Below are positions 52,201 to 64,000 of a stretch of 64,000 bases of DNA, in pieces (the first letter of the stretch is position 1; each line of letters begins with the position of its first letter). Made by a program: the position numbers and the translations under genes. Origin of the DNA: Prosapia bicincta (Eukaryota > Arthropoda > Insecta > Hemiptera > Cercopidae); the NCBI GenBank assembly GCA_036971475.1, contig JBAIZL010000006.1, positions 16,037,459 through 16,101,458 of the forward strand. Direction: 5' to 3'. Below the pieces are notes generated by a model that was given only the letters and a program-made list of their open reading frames with translations, had not been told where the DNA came from and did not search any database.

Positions 52201-54500
52201 ATCCCCTACACGGAACTACTGTCTGTCGAGGGCACATACTTACGATCCGTCCAGAATCAATAGATAGATTACAGACCCTCTATTTGTAGAGTTCACATGC
52301 TTACATTGCATCCCCTACACGGAACTACTGTCTGTCGAGGGCACATACTTACGATCCGTCCAGAATCAATAGATAGATTACAGACCCTCTATTTGTAGAG
52401 TTCACATGCTTACATTGCATCCCCTACACGGAACTACTGTCTGTCGAGGGCACATACTTACGATCCGTCCAGAATCAATAGATAGATTACAGACCCTCTA
52501 TTTGTAGAGTTCACATGCTTACATTGCATCCCCTACACGGAACTACTGTCTGTCGAGGGCACATACTTACGATCCGTCCAGAATCAATAGATAGATTACA
52601 GACCCTCTATTTGTAGAGTTCACATGCTTACATTGCATCCACTACACGGAACTACTGTCTGTCGAGGGCACATACTTACGGTCCGTAAAGAATCAATAGA
52701 TAGATTACAGACCCTCTATTTGTAGAGTTCACATGCTTACATTGCATCCCCTAAACGGAACTACTGTCTGGCGAGGGCACATACTTACGATCCGTCCAGA
52801 ATCAATAGATAGATTACAGAACCTCTATTTGTAGAGTTCACATGCTTACATTGCATCCACTACAAGGAACTACTGTCTGGCGAGGGCACATACTTACGAT
52901 CCGTCCTGAATCAATAGATAGATTACAGACCCTCTATTTGTAGAGTTCACATGCTTACATTGCATCCCCTACACGGAACTACTGTCTGTCGAGGGCACAT
53001 ATTTACGATCCGTCCAGAATCAATAGATAGATTACAGACCCTCTATTTGTAGAGTTCACATGCTTACATTGCATCCCCTACACGGAAGTACTGTCTGTCG
53101 AGGGCACATACTTACGATCCGTCCAGAATCAATAGATAGATTACAGACCCTCTATTTGTAGAGTTCACATGCTTACATTGCATCCCCTACACGGAAGTAC
53201 TGTCTGTCGAGGGCACATACTTACGATCCGTCCAGAATCAATAGATAGATTACAGACCCTCTATTTGTAGAGTTCACATGCTTAAATTGCATCCCCTACA
53301 CGGAACTACTGTCTGTCGAGGGCACATACTTACGATCCGTCCCATAACCAGAATCAATAGATAGATTACAGACCCTCTATTTGTAGAGTTCACATGCTTA
53401 CATTGCATCCACTACACGGAACTACTGTCTGTCAAGGGCACATACTTACGATCCGTTCCATAACCAGAATCAATAGATAGATTACAGACCCTCTATTTGT
53501 AGAGTTCACATGCTTACATTGCATCCCCTACACGGAACTACTGTCTGTCGAGGGCACATACTTACGATCCGTCCAGAATCAATAGATAGATTACAGACCC
53601 TCTATTTGTAGAGTTCACATGCTTACATTGCATCCACTACACGGAACTACTGTCTGTCGAGGGCACATACTTACGGTCCGTCCAGAATCAATAGATAGAT
53701 TACAGACCCTCTATTTGTAGAGTTCACATGCTTACATTGCATCCCCTACACGGAACTACTGTCTGGCGAGGGCACATACTTACGATCCGTCCAGAATCAA
53801 TAGATAGATTACAGAACCTCTATTTGTAGAGTTCACATGCTTACATTGCATCCACTACAAGGAACTACTGTCTGGCGAGGGCACATACTTACGATCCGTC
53901 CTGAATCAATAGATAGATTACAGACCCTCTATTTGTAGAGTTCACATGCTTACATTGCATCCACTACACGGAACTACTGTCTGTCGAGGGCACATACTTA
54001 CGATCCGTCCAGAATCAAAAGATAGATTACAGACCCTCTATTTGTAGAGTTCACATGCTTACATTGCATCCCCTACACGGAACTACTGTCTGGCGAGGGC
54101 ACATACTTACGATCCGTCCAGAATCAATAGATAGATTACAGAACCTCTATTTGTAGAGTTCACATGCTTACATTGCATCCACTACAAGGAACTACTGTCT
54201 GGCGAGGGCACATACTTACGATCCGTCCTGAATCAATAGATAGATTACAGACCCTCTATTTGTAGAGTTCACATGCTTACATTGCATCCACTACACGGAA
54301 CTACTGTCTGTCGAGGGCACATACTTACGATCCGTCCAGAATCAAAAGATAGATTACAGACCCTCTATTTGTAGAGTTCACATGCTTACATTGCATCCCC
54401 TACACGGAACTACTGTCTGTCGAGGGCACATACTTACGATCCGTCCAGAATCAATAGATAGATTACAGACCCTCTATTTGTAGAGTTCACATGCTTACAT
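46264..54500 (+). repeat. 4.5-4.8-kb higher-order repeat, two tandem copies
   Basis: The left part matches at 4490 bp spacing (41 units, three long): TTACAGAACC 46464/50954 and 46791/51281. The right part matches at 4817 bp (44 units, three long): CTAAACGG 47934/52751 and TTACAGAACC 47997/52814, 48992/53809 and 49319/54136. The 327-bp difference is three extra short units in the second copy. Private changes include TTGCAGAACC near 48993 and ACATACGTACG near 49613 in the first copy, and CCGTAAAGAATC near 52684 in the second. Confidence 0.87.
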
Positions 54501-54573
54501 TGCATCCACTACACGGAACTACTGTCTGTCGAGGGCACATACTTACGATCCGTCCAGAATCAAAAGATAGACC
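54472..54573 (+). repeat. 102-bp satellite unit with a 7-bp deletion
   Basis: GATAG runs straight into ACCCTC, losing seven bases of the usual GATAGATTACAGACC. The unit is 102 bp. As 102 is divisible by 3, unlike 109 and 116, a plus-strand frame stays open for 67 codons at 54491-54694. Its translation shows the internal duplication of the unit (MLTLHPLHGT against ILTIRPESKD). This open frame is an accident of length, not a gene. Confidence 0.9.
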
Positions 54574-55660
54574 CTCTATTTGTAGAGTTCACATGCTTAC
54601 ATTGCATCCCCTACACGGAACTACTGTCTGTCGAAGGCACATACTTACGATCCGTAAAGAATCAAAAGATAGATTACAGACCCTCTATTTGTAGAGTTCA
54701 CATGCTTACATTGCATCCCCTACACGGAACTACTGTCTGTCGAGGGCACATACTTACGATCCGTCCAGAATCAAAAGATAGATTACAGACCCTCTATTTG
54801 TAGAGTTCACATGCTTACATTGCATCCACTACACGGAACTACTGTCTGTCGAGGGCACATACTTACGATCCGTCCAGAATCAAAAGATAGATTACAGACC
54901 CTCTATTTGTAGAGTTCACATGCTTACATTGCATCCCCTACACGGAACTACTGTCTGTCGAGGGCACATACTTACGATCCGTCCAGAATCAATAGATAGA
55001 TTACAGACCCTCTATTTGTAGAGTTCACATGCTTACATTGCATCCCCTACACGGAACTACTGTCTGTCGAGGGCACATACTTACGATCCGTCCATAATCA
55101 ATAGATAGATTACAGACCCTCTATTTGTAGAGTTCACATGCTTACATTGCATCCCCTACACGGAACTACTGTCTGTCGAGCGCACATACTTACGATCCGT
55201 CCAGAATCAATAGATAGATTACAGACCCTCTATTTGTAGAGTTCACATGCTTACATTGCATCCCCTACACGGAACTACTGTCTGTCGAGGGCACATACTT
55301 ACGATCCGTCCAGAATCAATAGATAGATTACAGACCCTCTATTTGTAGAGTTCACATGCTTACATTGCATCCCCTACACGGAACTACTGTCTGTCGAGGG
55401 CACATACTTACGATCCGTCCAGAATCAATAGATAGATTACAGACCCTCTATTTGTAGAGTTCACATGCTTACATTGCATCCACTACACGGAACTACTGTC
55501 TGTCGAGGGCACATACTTACGGTCCGTCCAGAATCAATAGATAGATTACAGACCCTCTATTTGTAGAGTTCACATGCTTACATTGCATCCCCTACACGGA
55601 ACTACTGTCTGGCGAGGGCACATACTTACGATCCGTCCAGAATCAATAGATAGATTACAG

Positions 55661-58600
55661 TACCTCTATTTGTAGAGTTCACATGCTTACATTGCATCCA
55701 ATACACGGAACTACTGTCTGTCGAGGGCACATACTTACGATCCGTCCAGAATCAATAGATAGATTACAGACCCTCTATTTGTAGAGTTCACATGCTTACA
55801 TTGCATCCCCTACACGGAAGTACTGTCTGTCGAGGGCACATACTTACGATCCGTCCAGAATCAATAGATAGATTACAGACCCTCTATTTGTAGAGTTCAC
55901 ATGCTTACATTGCATCCCCTACACGGAAGTACTGTCTGTCGAGGGCACATACTTACGATCCGTCCAGAATCAATAGATAGATTACAGACCCTCTATTTGT
56001 AGAGTTCACATGCTTAAATTGCATCCCCTACACGGAACTACTGTCTGTCGAGGGCACATACTTACGATCCGTCCCATAACCAGAATCAATAGATAGATTA
56101 TAGACCCTCTATTTGTAGAGTTCACATGCTTACATTGCATCCACTACACGGAACTACTGTCTGTCAAGGGCACATACTTACGATCCGTTCCATAACCAGA
56201 ATCAATAGATAGATTACAGACCCTCTATTTGTAGAGTTCACATGCTTACATTGCATCCCCTACACGGAACTACTGTCTGTCGAGGGCACATACTTACGAT
56301 CCGTCCAGAATCAATAGATAGATTACAGACCCTCTATTTGTAGAGTTCACATGCTTACATTGCATCCACTACACGGAACTACTGTCTGTCAAGGGCACAT
56401 ACTTACGATCCGTCCCATAACTAGAATCAATAGATAGATTACAGACCCTCTATTTGTAGAGTTCACATGCTTACATTGCATCCCCTACACGGAACTACTG
56501 TCTGTCGAGGGCACATACTTACGATCCGTCCAGAATCAATAGATAGATTACAGATTCTCTATTTGTAGAGTTCACATGCTTACATTGCATCCCCTACACG
56601 GAACTACTGTCTGTCGAGGGCACATACTTACGATCCGTCCCATAACCAGAATCAATAGATAGATTACAGACCCTCTATTTGTAGAGTTCACATGCTTACA
56701 TTGCATCCACTACACGGAACTACTGTCTGTCAAGGGCACATACTTACGATCCGTCCCATAACCAGACTCAATAGATAGATTACAGACCCTCTATTTGTAG
56801 AGTTCACATGCTTACATTGCATCCACTACACGGAACTACTGTCTGTCAAGGGCACATACTTACGATCCGTCCCATAACCAGAATCAATAGATAGATTACA
56901 GACCCTCTATTTGTAGAGTTCACATGCTTACATTGCATCCCCTACACGGAACTACTGTCTGTCGAGGGCACATACTTACGATCCGTCCAGAATCAATAGA
57001 TAGATTACAGACCCTCTATTTGTAGAGTTCACATGCTTACATTGCATCCCCTACACGGAACTACTGTCTGTCGAGGGCACATACTTACGATCCGTCCAGA
57101 ATCAATAGATAGATTACAGACCCTGTATTTGTAGAGTTCACATGCTTACATTGCATCCCCTACACGGAACTACTGTCTGTCGAGGGCACATACTTACGGT
57201 CCGTCCAGAATCAATAGATAGATTACAGACCCTCTATTTGTAGAGTTCACATGCTTACATTGCATCCCCTACACGGAACTACTGTCTGGCGAGGGCACAT
57301 ACTTACGATCCGTCCAGAATCAATAGATAGATTACAGAACCTCTATTTGTAGAGTTCACATGCTTACATTGCATCCACTACAAGGAACTACTGTCTGGCG
57401 AGGGCACATACTTACGATCCGTCCTGAATCAATAGATAGATTACAGACCCTCTATTTGTAGAGTTCACATGCTTACATTGCATCCCCTACACGGAAGTAC
57501 TGTCTGTCGAGGGCACATACTTACGATCCGTCCAGAATCAATAGATAGATTACAGACCCTCTATTTGTAGAGTTCACATGCTTAAATTGCATCCCCTACA
57601 CGGAACTACTGTCTGTCGAGGGCACATACTTACGATCCGTCCCATAACCAGAATCAATAGATAGATTACAGACCCTCTATTTGTAGAGTTCACATGCTTA
57701 CATTGCATCCACTACACGGAACTACTGTCTGTCAAGGGCACATACTTACGATCCGTTCCATAACCAGAATCAATAGATAGATTACAGAACCTCTATTTGT
57801 AGAGTTCACATGCTTACATTGCATCCCCTACACGGAACTACTGTCTGTCGAGGGCACATACTTACGATCCGTCCAGAATCAATAGATAGATTACAGATTC
57901 TCTATTTGTAGAGTTCACATGCTTACATTGCATCCCCTACACGGAACTACTGTCTGTCGAGGGCACATACATACGATCCGTCCCATAACCAGCATCAATA
58001 GATAGATTACAGACCCTCTATTTGTAGAGTTCACATGCTTACATTGCATCCACTACACGGAACTACTGTCTGTCAAGGGCACATACTTACGATCCGTCCC
58101 ATAACCAGACTCAATAGATAGATTACAGACCCTCTATTTGTAGAGTTCACATGCTTACATTGCATCCACTACACGGAACTACTGTCTGTCAAGGGCACAT
58201 ACTTACGATCCGTCCCATAACCAGAATCAATAGATAGATTACAGACCCTCTATTTGTAGAGTTCACATGCTTACATTGCATCCCCTACACGGAACTACTG
58301 TCTGTCGAGGGCACATACTTACGATCCGTCCAGAATCAATAGATAGATTACAGACCCTCTATTTGTAGAGTTCACATGCTTACATTGCATCCCCTACACG
58401 GAACTACTGTCTGTCGAGGGCACATACTTACGATCCGTCCAGAATCAATAGATAGATTACAGACCCTCTATTTGTAGAGTTCACATGCTTACATTGCATC
58501 CACTACGCGGAACTATTGTCTGTTGAGGGCACATACTTACGATCCGTCCAGAATCAATAGATAGATAACAGACCCTCTATTTGTAGAGTTCACATGCTTA

Positions 58601-61600
58601 CATTGCATCCACTACAAGGAACTACTGTCTGGCGAGGGCACATACTTACGATCCGTCCAGAATCAAAAGATAGATTACAGACCCTCTATTTGTAGAGTTC
58701 ACATGCTTACATTGCATCCCCTACACGGATCTACTGTCTGTCGAGGGCACATACTTACGATCCGTCCAGAATCAATAGATAGATTACAGACCCTCTATTT
58801 GTAGAGTTCACATGCTTACATTGCATCCACTACACGGAACTACTGTCTGTCAAGGGCACATACTTACGATCCGTTCCATAACCAGAATCAATAGATAGAT
58901 TACAGACCCTCTATTTGTAGAGTTCACATGCTTACATTGCATCCCCTACACGGAACTACTGTCTGTCGAGGGCACATACTTACGATCCGTCCAGAATCAA
59001 TAGATAGATTACAGACCCTCTATTTGTAGAGTTCACATGCTTACATTGCATCCACTACACGGAACTACTGTCTGTCAAGGGCACATACTTACGATCCGTC
59101 CCATAACTAGAATCAATAGATAGATTACAGACCCTCTATTTGTAGAGTTCACATGCTTACATTGCATCCCCTACACGGAACTACTGTCTGTCGAGGGCAC
59201 ATACTTACGATCCATCCAGAATCAATAGATAGATTACAGATTCTCTATTTGTAGAGTTCACATGCTTACATTGCATCCCCTACACGGAACTACTGTCTGT
59301 CGAGGGCACATACTTACGATCCGTCCCATAACCAGAATCAATAGATAGATTACAGACCCTCTATTTGTAGAGTTCACATGCTTACATTGCATCCACTACA
59401 CGGAACTACTGTCTGTCAAAGGCACATACTTACGATCCGTCCCATAACCAGACTCAATAGATAGATTACAGACCCTCTATTTGTAGAGTTCACATGCTTA
59501 CATTGCATCCACTACACGGAACTACTGTCTGTCAAGGGCACATACTTACGATCCGTCCCATAACCAGAATCAATAGATAGATTACAGACCCTCTATTTGT
59601 AGAGTTCACATGCTTACATTGCATCCCCTACACGGAACTACTGTCTGTCGAGGGCACATACTTACGATCCGTCCAGAATCAATAGATAGATTACAGACCC
59701 TCTATTTGTAGAGTTCACATGCTTACATTGCATCCCCTACACGGAACTACTGTCTGTCGAGGGCACATACTTACGATCCATCCAGAATCAATAGATAGAT
59801 TACAGACCCTCTATTTGTAGAGTTCACATGCTTACATTGCATCCCCTACACGGAACTACTGTCTGTCGAGGGCACATACTTACGATCCGTCCAGAATCAA
59901 TAGATAGATTACAGACCCTCTATTTGTAGAGTTCACATGCTTACATTGCATCCCCTACACGGAACTACTGTCTGTCGAGGGCACATACTTACGATCCGTC
60001 CAGAATCAATAGATAGATTACAGACCCTCTATTTGTAGAGTTCACATGCTTACATTGCATCCACTACACGGAACTACTGTCTGTCGAGGGCACATACTTA
60101 CGGTCCGTCCAGAATCAATAGATAGATTACAGACCCTCTATTTGTAGAGTTCACATGCTTACATTGCATCCCCTACACGGAACTACTGTCTGGCGAGGGC
60201 ACATACTTACGATCCGTCCAGAATCAATAGATAGATTACAGAACCTCTATTTGTAGAGTTCACATGCTTACATTGCATCCACTACAAGGAACTACTGTCT
60301 GGCGAGGGCACATACTTACGATCCGTCCTGAATCAATAGATAGATTACAGACCCTCTATTTGTAGAGTTCACATGCTTACATTGCATCCCCTACACGGAA
60401 CTACTGTCTGTCGAGGGCACATACTTACGATCCGTCCAGAATCAATAGATAGATTACAGACCCTCTATTTGTAGAGTTCACATGCTTACATTGCATCCCC
60501 TACACGGAAGTACTGTCTGTCGAGGGCACATACTTACGATCCGTCCAGAATCAATAGATAGATTACAGACCCTCTATTTGTAGAGTTCACATGCTTACAT
60601 TGCATCCCCTACACGGAAGTACTGTCTGTCGAGGGCACATACTTACGATCCGTCCAGAATCAATAGATAGATTACAGACCCTCTATTTGTAGAGTTCACA
60701 TGCTTAAATTGCATCCCCTACACGGAACTACTGTCTGTCGAGGGCACATACTTACGATCCGTCCCATAACCAGAATCAATAGATAGATTACAGACCCTCT
60801 ATTTGTAGAGTTCACATGCTTACATTGCATCCACTACACGGAACTACTGTCTGTCAAGGGCACATACTTACGATCCGTTCCATAACCAGAATCAATAGAT
60901 AGATTACAGACCCTCTATTTGTAGAGTTCACATGCTTACATTGCATCCCCTACACGGAACTACTGTCTGTCGAGGGCACATACTTACGATCCGTCCAGAA
61001 TCAATAGATAGATTACAGACCCTCTATTTGTAGAGTTCACATGCTTACATTGCATCCACTACACGGAACTACTGTCTGTCAAGGGCACATACTTACGATC
61101 CGTCCCATAACTAGAATCAATAGATAGATTACAGACCCTCTATTTGTAGAGTTCACATGCTTACATTGCATCCCCTACACGGAACTACTGTCTGTCGAGG
61201 GCACATACTTACGATCCGTCCAGAATCAATAGATAGATTACAGATTCTCTATTTGTAGAGTTCACATGCTTACATTGCATCCCCTACACGGAACTACTGT
61301 CTGTCGAGGGCACATACTTACGATCCGTCCCATAACCAGAATCAATAGATAGATTACAGACCCTCTATTTGTAGAGTTCACATGCTTACATTGCATCCAC
61401 TACACGGAACTACTGTCTGTCAAGGGCACATACTTACGATCCGTCCCATAACCAGACTCAATAGATAGATTACAGACCCTCTATTTGTAGAGTTCACATG
61501 CTTACATTGCATCCACTACACGGAACTACTGTCTGTCAAGGGCACATACTTACGATCCGTCCCATAACCAGAATCAATAGATAGATTACAGACCCTCTAT

Positions 61601-61640
61601 TTGTAGAGTTCACATGCTTACATTGCATCCCCTACACGGA
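55661..61640 (+). repeat. Higher-order repeats at 1343, 2004 and 4690 bp spacing, rich in long units
   Basis: The variant CAGATTCTCTATTTG occurs at 56551, 57894, 59237 and 61241, and CAGACTCAATAG at 56763, 58106, 59449 and 61453. Both series have spacings of 1343, 1343 and 2004 bp. The 1343-bp block (12 units, five long) is thus present in at least three consecutive copies, and the 2004-bp interval is 18 units with six long. About 55760-56960 also matches 60450-61650 at 4690 bp (TGCTTAAATT 56011/60701). The start of the region shares TTACAGTACC and CCAATACACGG with about 30175-30235, 25.5 kb away. Confidence 0.87.
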
Positions 61641-64000
61641 ACTACTGTCTGTCGAGGGCACATACTTACGATCCGTCCAGAATCAATAGATAGATTACAG
61701 ACCCTCTATTTGTAGAGTTCACATGCTTACATTGCATCCACTACGCGGAACTATTGTCTGTTGAGGGCACATACTTACGATCCGTCCAGAATCAATAGAT
61801 AGATTACAGACCCTCTATTTGTAGAGTTCACATGCTTACATTGCATCCACTACACGGAACTACTGTCTGTCGAGGGCACATACTTACGATCCGTCCAGAA
61901 TCAAAAGATAGATTACAGACCCTCTATTTGTAGAGTTCACATGCTTACATTGCATCCCCTACACGGAACTACTGTCTGTCGAGGGCACATACTTACGATC
62001 CGTCCAAAATCAAAAGATAGATTACAGACCCTCTATTTGTAGAGTTCACATGCTTACATTGCATCCCCTACACGGAACTACTGTCTGTCGAGGGCACATA
62101 CTTACGATCCGTCCAGAATCAAAAGATAGATTACAGACCCTCTATTTGTAGAGTTCACATGCTTACATTGCATCCCCTACACGGAAGTACTGTCTGTCGA
62201 GGGCACATACTTACGATCCGTCCAGAATCAATAGATAGATTACAGACCCTCTATTTGTAGAGTTCACATGCTTACATTGCATCCCCTACACGGAACTACT
62301 GTCTGTCGAGGGCACATACTTACGATCCGTCCAGAATCAATAGATAGATTACAGACCCTCTATTTGTAGAGTTCACATGCTTACATTGCATCCCCTACAC
62401 GGAACTACTGTCTGTCGAGGGCACATACTTACGATCCGTCCAGAATCAATAGATAGATTACAGACCCTCTATTTGTAGAGTTCACATGCTTAAATTGCAT
62501 CCCCTACACGGAACTACTGTCTGTCGAGGGCACATACTTACGATCCGTCCCATAACCAGAATCAATAGATAGATTACAGACCCTCTATTTGTAGAGTTCA
62601 CATGCTTACATTGCATCCACTACACGGAACTACTGTCTGTCAAGGGCACATACTTACGATCCGTTCCGTAACCAGAATCAATAGATAGATTACAGACCCT
62701 CTATTTGTAGAGTTCACATGCTTACATTGCATCCCCTACACGGAACTACTGTCTGTCGAGGGCACATACTTACGATCCGTCCAGAATCAATAGATAGATT
62801 ACAGACCCTCTATTTGTAGAGTTCACATGCTTACATTGCATCCACTACACGGAACTACTGTCTGTCAAGGGCACATACTTACGATCCGTCCCATAACCAG
62901 AATCAATAGATAGATTACAGACCCTCTATTTGTAGAGTTCACATGCTTACATTGCATCCCCTACACGGAACTACTGTCTGTCGAGGGCACATACTTACGA
63001 TCCGTCCAGAATCAATAGATAGATTACAGACCCTCTATTTGTAGAGTTCACATGCTTACATTGCATCCCCTACACGGAACTACTGTCTGTCGAGGGCACA
63101 TACTTACGATCCGTCCAGAATCAATAGATAGATTACAGACCCTCTATTTGTAGAGTTCACATGCTTACATTGCATCCCCTACACGGAACTACTGTCTGTC
63201 GAGGGCACATACTTACGATCCGTCCAGAATCAATAGATAGATTACAGACCCTCTATTTGTAGAGTTCACATGCTTACATTGCATCCCCTACACGGAACTA
63301 CTGTCTGTCGAGGGCACATACTTACGATCCGTCAAGAATCAATAGATAGATTACAGACCCTCTATTTGTAGAGTTCACATGCTTACATTGCATCCCCTAC
63401 ACGGAACTACTGTCTGTCGAGGGCACATACTTACGATCCGTCCAGAATCAAAAGATAGATTACAGACCCTCTATTTGTAGAGTTCACATGCTTACATTGC
63501 ATCCCCTACACGGAACTACTGTCTGTCGAGGACACATACTTACGATCCGTCCAGAATCAAAAGATAGATTACAGACCCTCTATTTGTAGAGTTCACATGC
63601 TTACATTGCATCCACTACACGGAACTACTGTCTGTCGAGGGCACATACTTACGATCCGTCCAGAATCAAAAGATAGATTACAGACCGTCTATTTGTAGAG
63701 TTCACATGCTTACATTGCATCCCCTACACGGAACTACTGTCTGTCGAGGGCACATACTTACGATCCGTCCAGAATCAATAGATAGATTACAGACCCTCTA
63801 TTTGTAGAGTTCACATGCTTACATTGCATCCCCTACACGGAACTACTGTCTGTCGAGGGCACATACTTACGATCCGTCCAGAATCAATAGATAGATTACA
63901 GACCCTCTATTTGTAGAGTTCACATGCTTACATTGCATCCCCTACACGGAACTACTGTCTGTCGAGGGCACATACTTACGATCCGTCCAGAATCAATAGA
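61641..64000 (+). repeat. Satellite units to the right edge of the window
   Basis: Short units with a few CATAACC long units (about 62550-62900). Marks are ACTACGCGGAACTATTG with TGTTGAGG near 61740 (also at 58502), TTAAATTGC near 62489, GTTCCGTAACC near 62664 and GAGGACAC near 63528, a form otherwise seen only at the left edge. The last unit is cut by the end of the window, so the array continues. Confidence 0.88.

Larger units (their letters stand above)
9601..64000 (+). repeat. 109/116-bp satellite array, roughly 490 units
   Basis: A continuous head-to-tail array in one orientation, running off the right edge in mid-unit. Taking CTCTATTTGTAGAG as the unit start, landmarks in order are CACATGCTTACATTGCATCC, CTACACGGAACTACTG, TCTGTCGAGGGCAC, ATACTTACGATCCGTCC, AGAATCAATAGATAG and ATTACAGACC. 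Short units are 109 bp. Long units are 116 bp because of seven extra bases after GATCCGTCC (AAACCAC or CATAACC types). GC is about 44% with four CpGs per unit. Recurrent variant positions include CCCCTA/CCACTA, GGAACT/GGAAGT, TCGAGG/TCAAGG, TGTCGAG/TGGCGAG, AATCAATAG/AATCAAAAG and GATCCG/GGTCCG. All unit-to-unit spacings I measured fit 109n + 7m. The unit length means no frame stays open across neighbours. I do not recognise the family. Confidence 0.98.

Noticed and set aside
10645..54500. Assembly artefact as the explanation of near-identical blocks
   Set aside because: Not excluded, but private substitutions and one-unit differences distinguish the copies, so most blocks appear to be real; read depth would decide.
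54491..54694. A 67-codon plus-strand open frame in the satellite
   Set aside because: It is open only because the local 102-bp unit is divisible by 3; the same frame closes in ordinary 109- and 116-bp units.
9601..64000. Resemblance to a CRISPR array (regular repeats)
   Set aside because: There are no unique spacers; the whole unit is repeated, with units of 109 or 116 bp.
1..64000. CENP-B box or telomere-type repeat
   Set aside because: I looked for the pattern TTCG-n4-A-n2-CGGG and for simple telomeric repeats on both strands in both consensus units. Neither is present; TTCACGTCACTCCAGCCGGG on the minus strand of the minisatellite lacks the TTCG core and spacing.
9604..64000. tRNA-derived or SINE-like origin of the 109-bp unit
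   Set aside because: I see no A or B box pattern (no GGTTCGANTCC-like segment) and no poly-A or tail structure in the unit.

Overview
The window is entirely tandemly repeated, non-coding DNA. I find no protein-coding gene, tRNA, rRNA, CRISPR array or transposon that I can support. Two unrelated satellite families meet at one abrupt junction near position 9600. This looks like a heterochromatic block (pericentromeric, subtelomeric or interstitial) of a eukaryotic chromosome, probably an animal. Many variants between copies are CpG-to-TpG/CpA changes, which suggests germline CpG methylation. I do not recognise either satellite and cannot name the species.

Region 1 (1-9600) is a minisatellite with a 30-bp unit, about 320 copies, all in the same orientation. 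It falls into alternating blocks of two subfamilies. Type A carries TTTGTATAC, TTTGCTTAC or TTTGTGTAC at the unit boundary; type B carries mostly TTTGAATAC. Strongly diverged, AT-richer segments recur four times at 1.7-2.7 kb spacing, so large multi-unit blocks were copied on top of the 30-bp period. Because 30 is a multiple of 3 and four of the six frames of the unit lack stops, the array produces long open frames (up to 617 codons) that I do not regard as genes.

Region 2 (9601-64000, continuing past the window) is a satellite of roughly 490 head-to-tail units in two length classes, 109 bp and 116 bp. They differ by a 7-bp segment after GATCCGTCC. Each unit is an old internal duplication: two half-repeats 48 bp apart match at 20 of 25 positions in the units near the junction. 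Each unit also holds a 5-bp-stem hairpin (CTCTA-TTTG-TAGAG). Units nearest the junction are the most varied. Further in, the array is a mosaic of overlapping, nearly identical multi-unit duplications with spacings of 900, 1990, 2078, 4219, 2106, 2514, 1976, 4490/4817 and 1343 bp. Every spacing I measured equals 109n + 7m, so exchange has kept unit register almost perfectly. Two units break the size rule: a 68-bp unit at 9720 made by loss of exactly one half-repeat period, and a 102-bp unit at 54472.

No genes act together here. What the window records is how a satellite forms, expands in blocks and homogenises, including a preserved boundary with a second satellite family.
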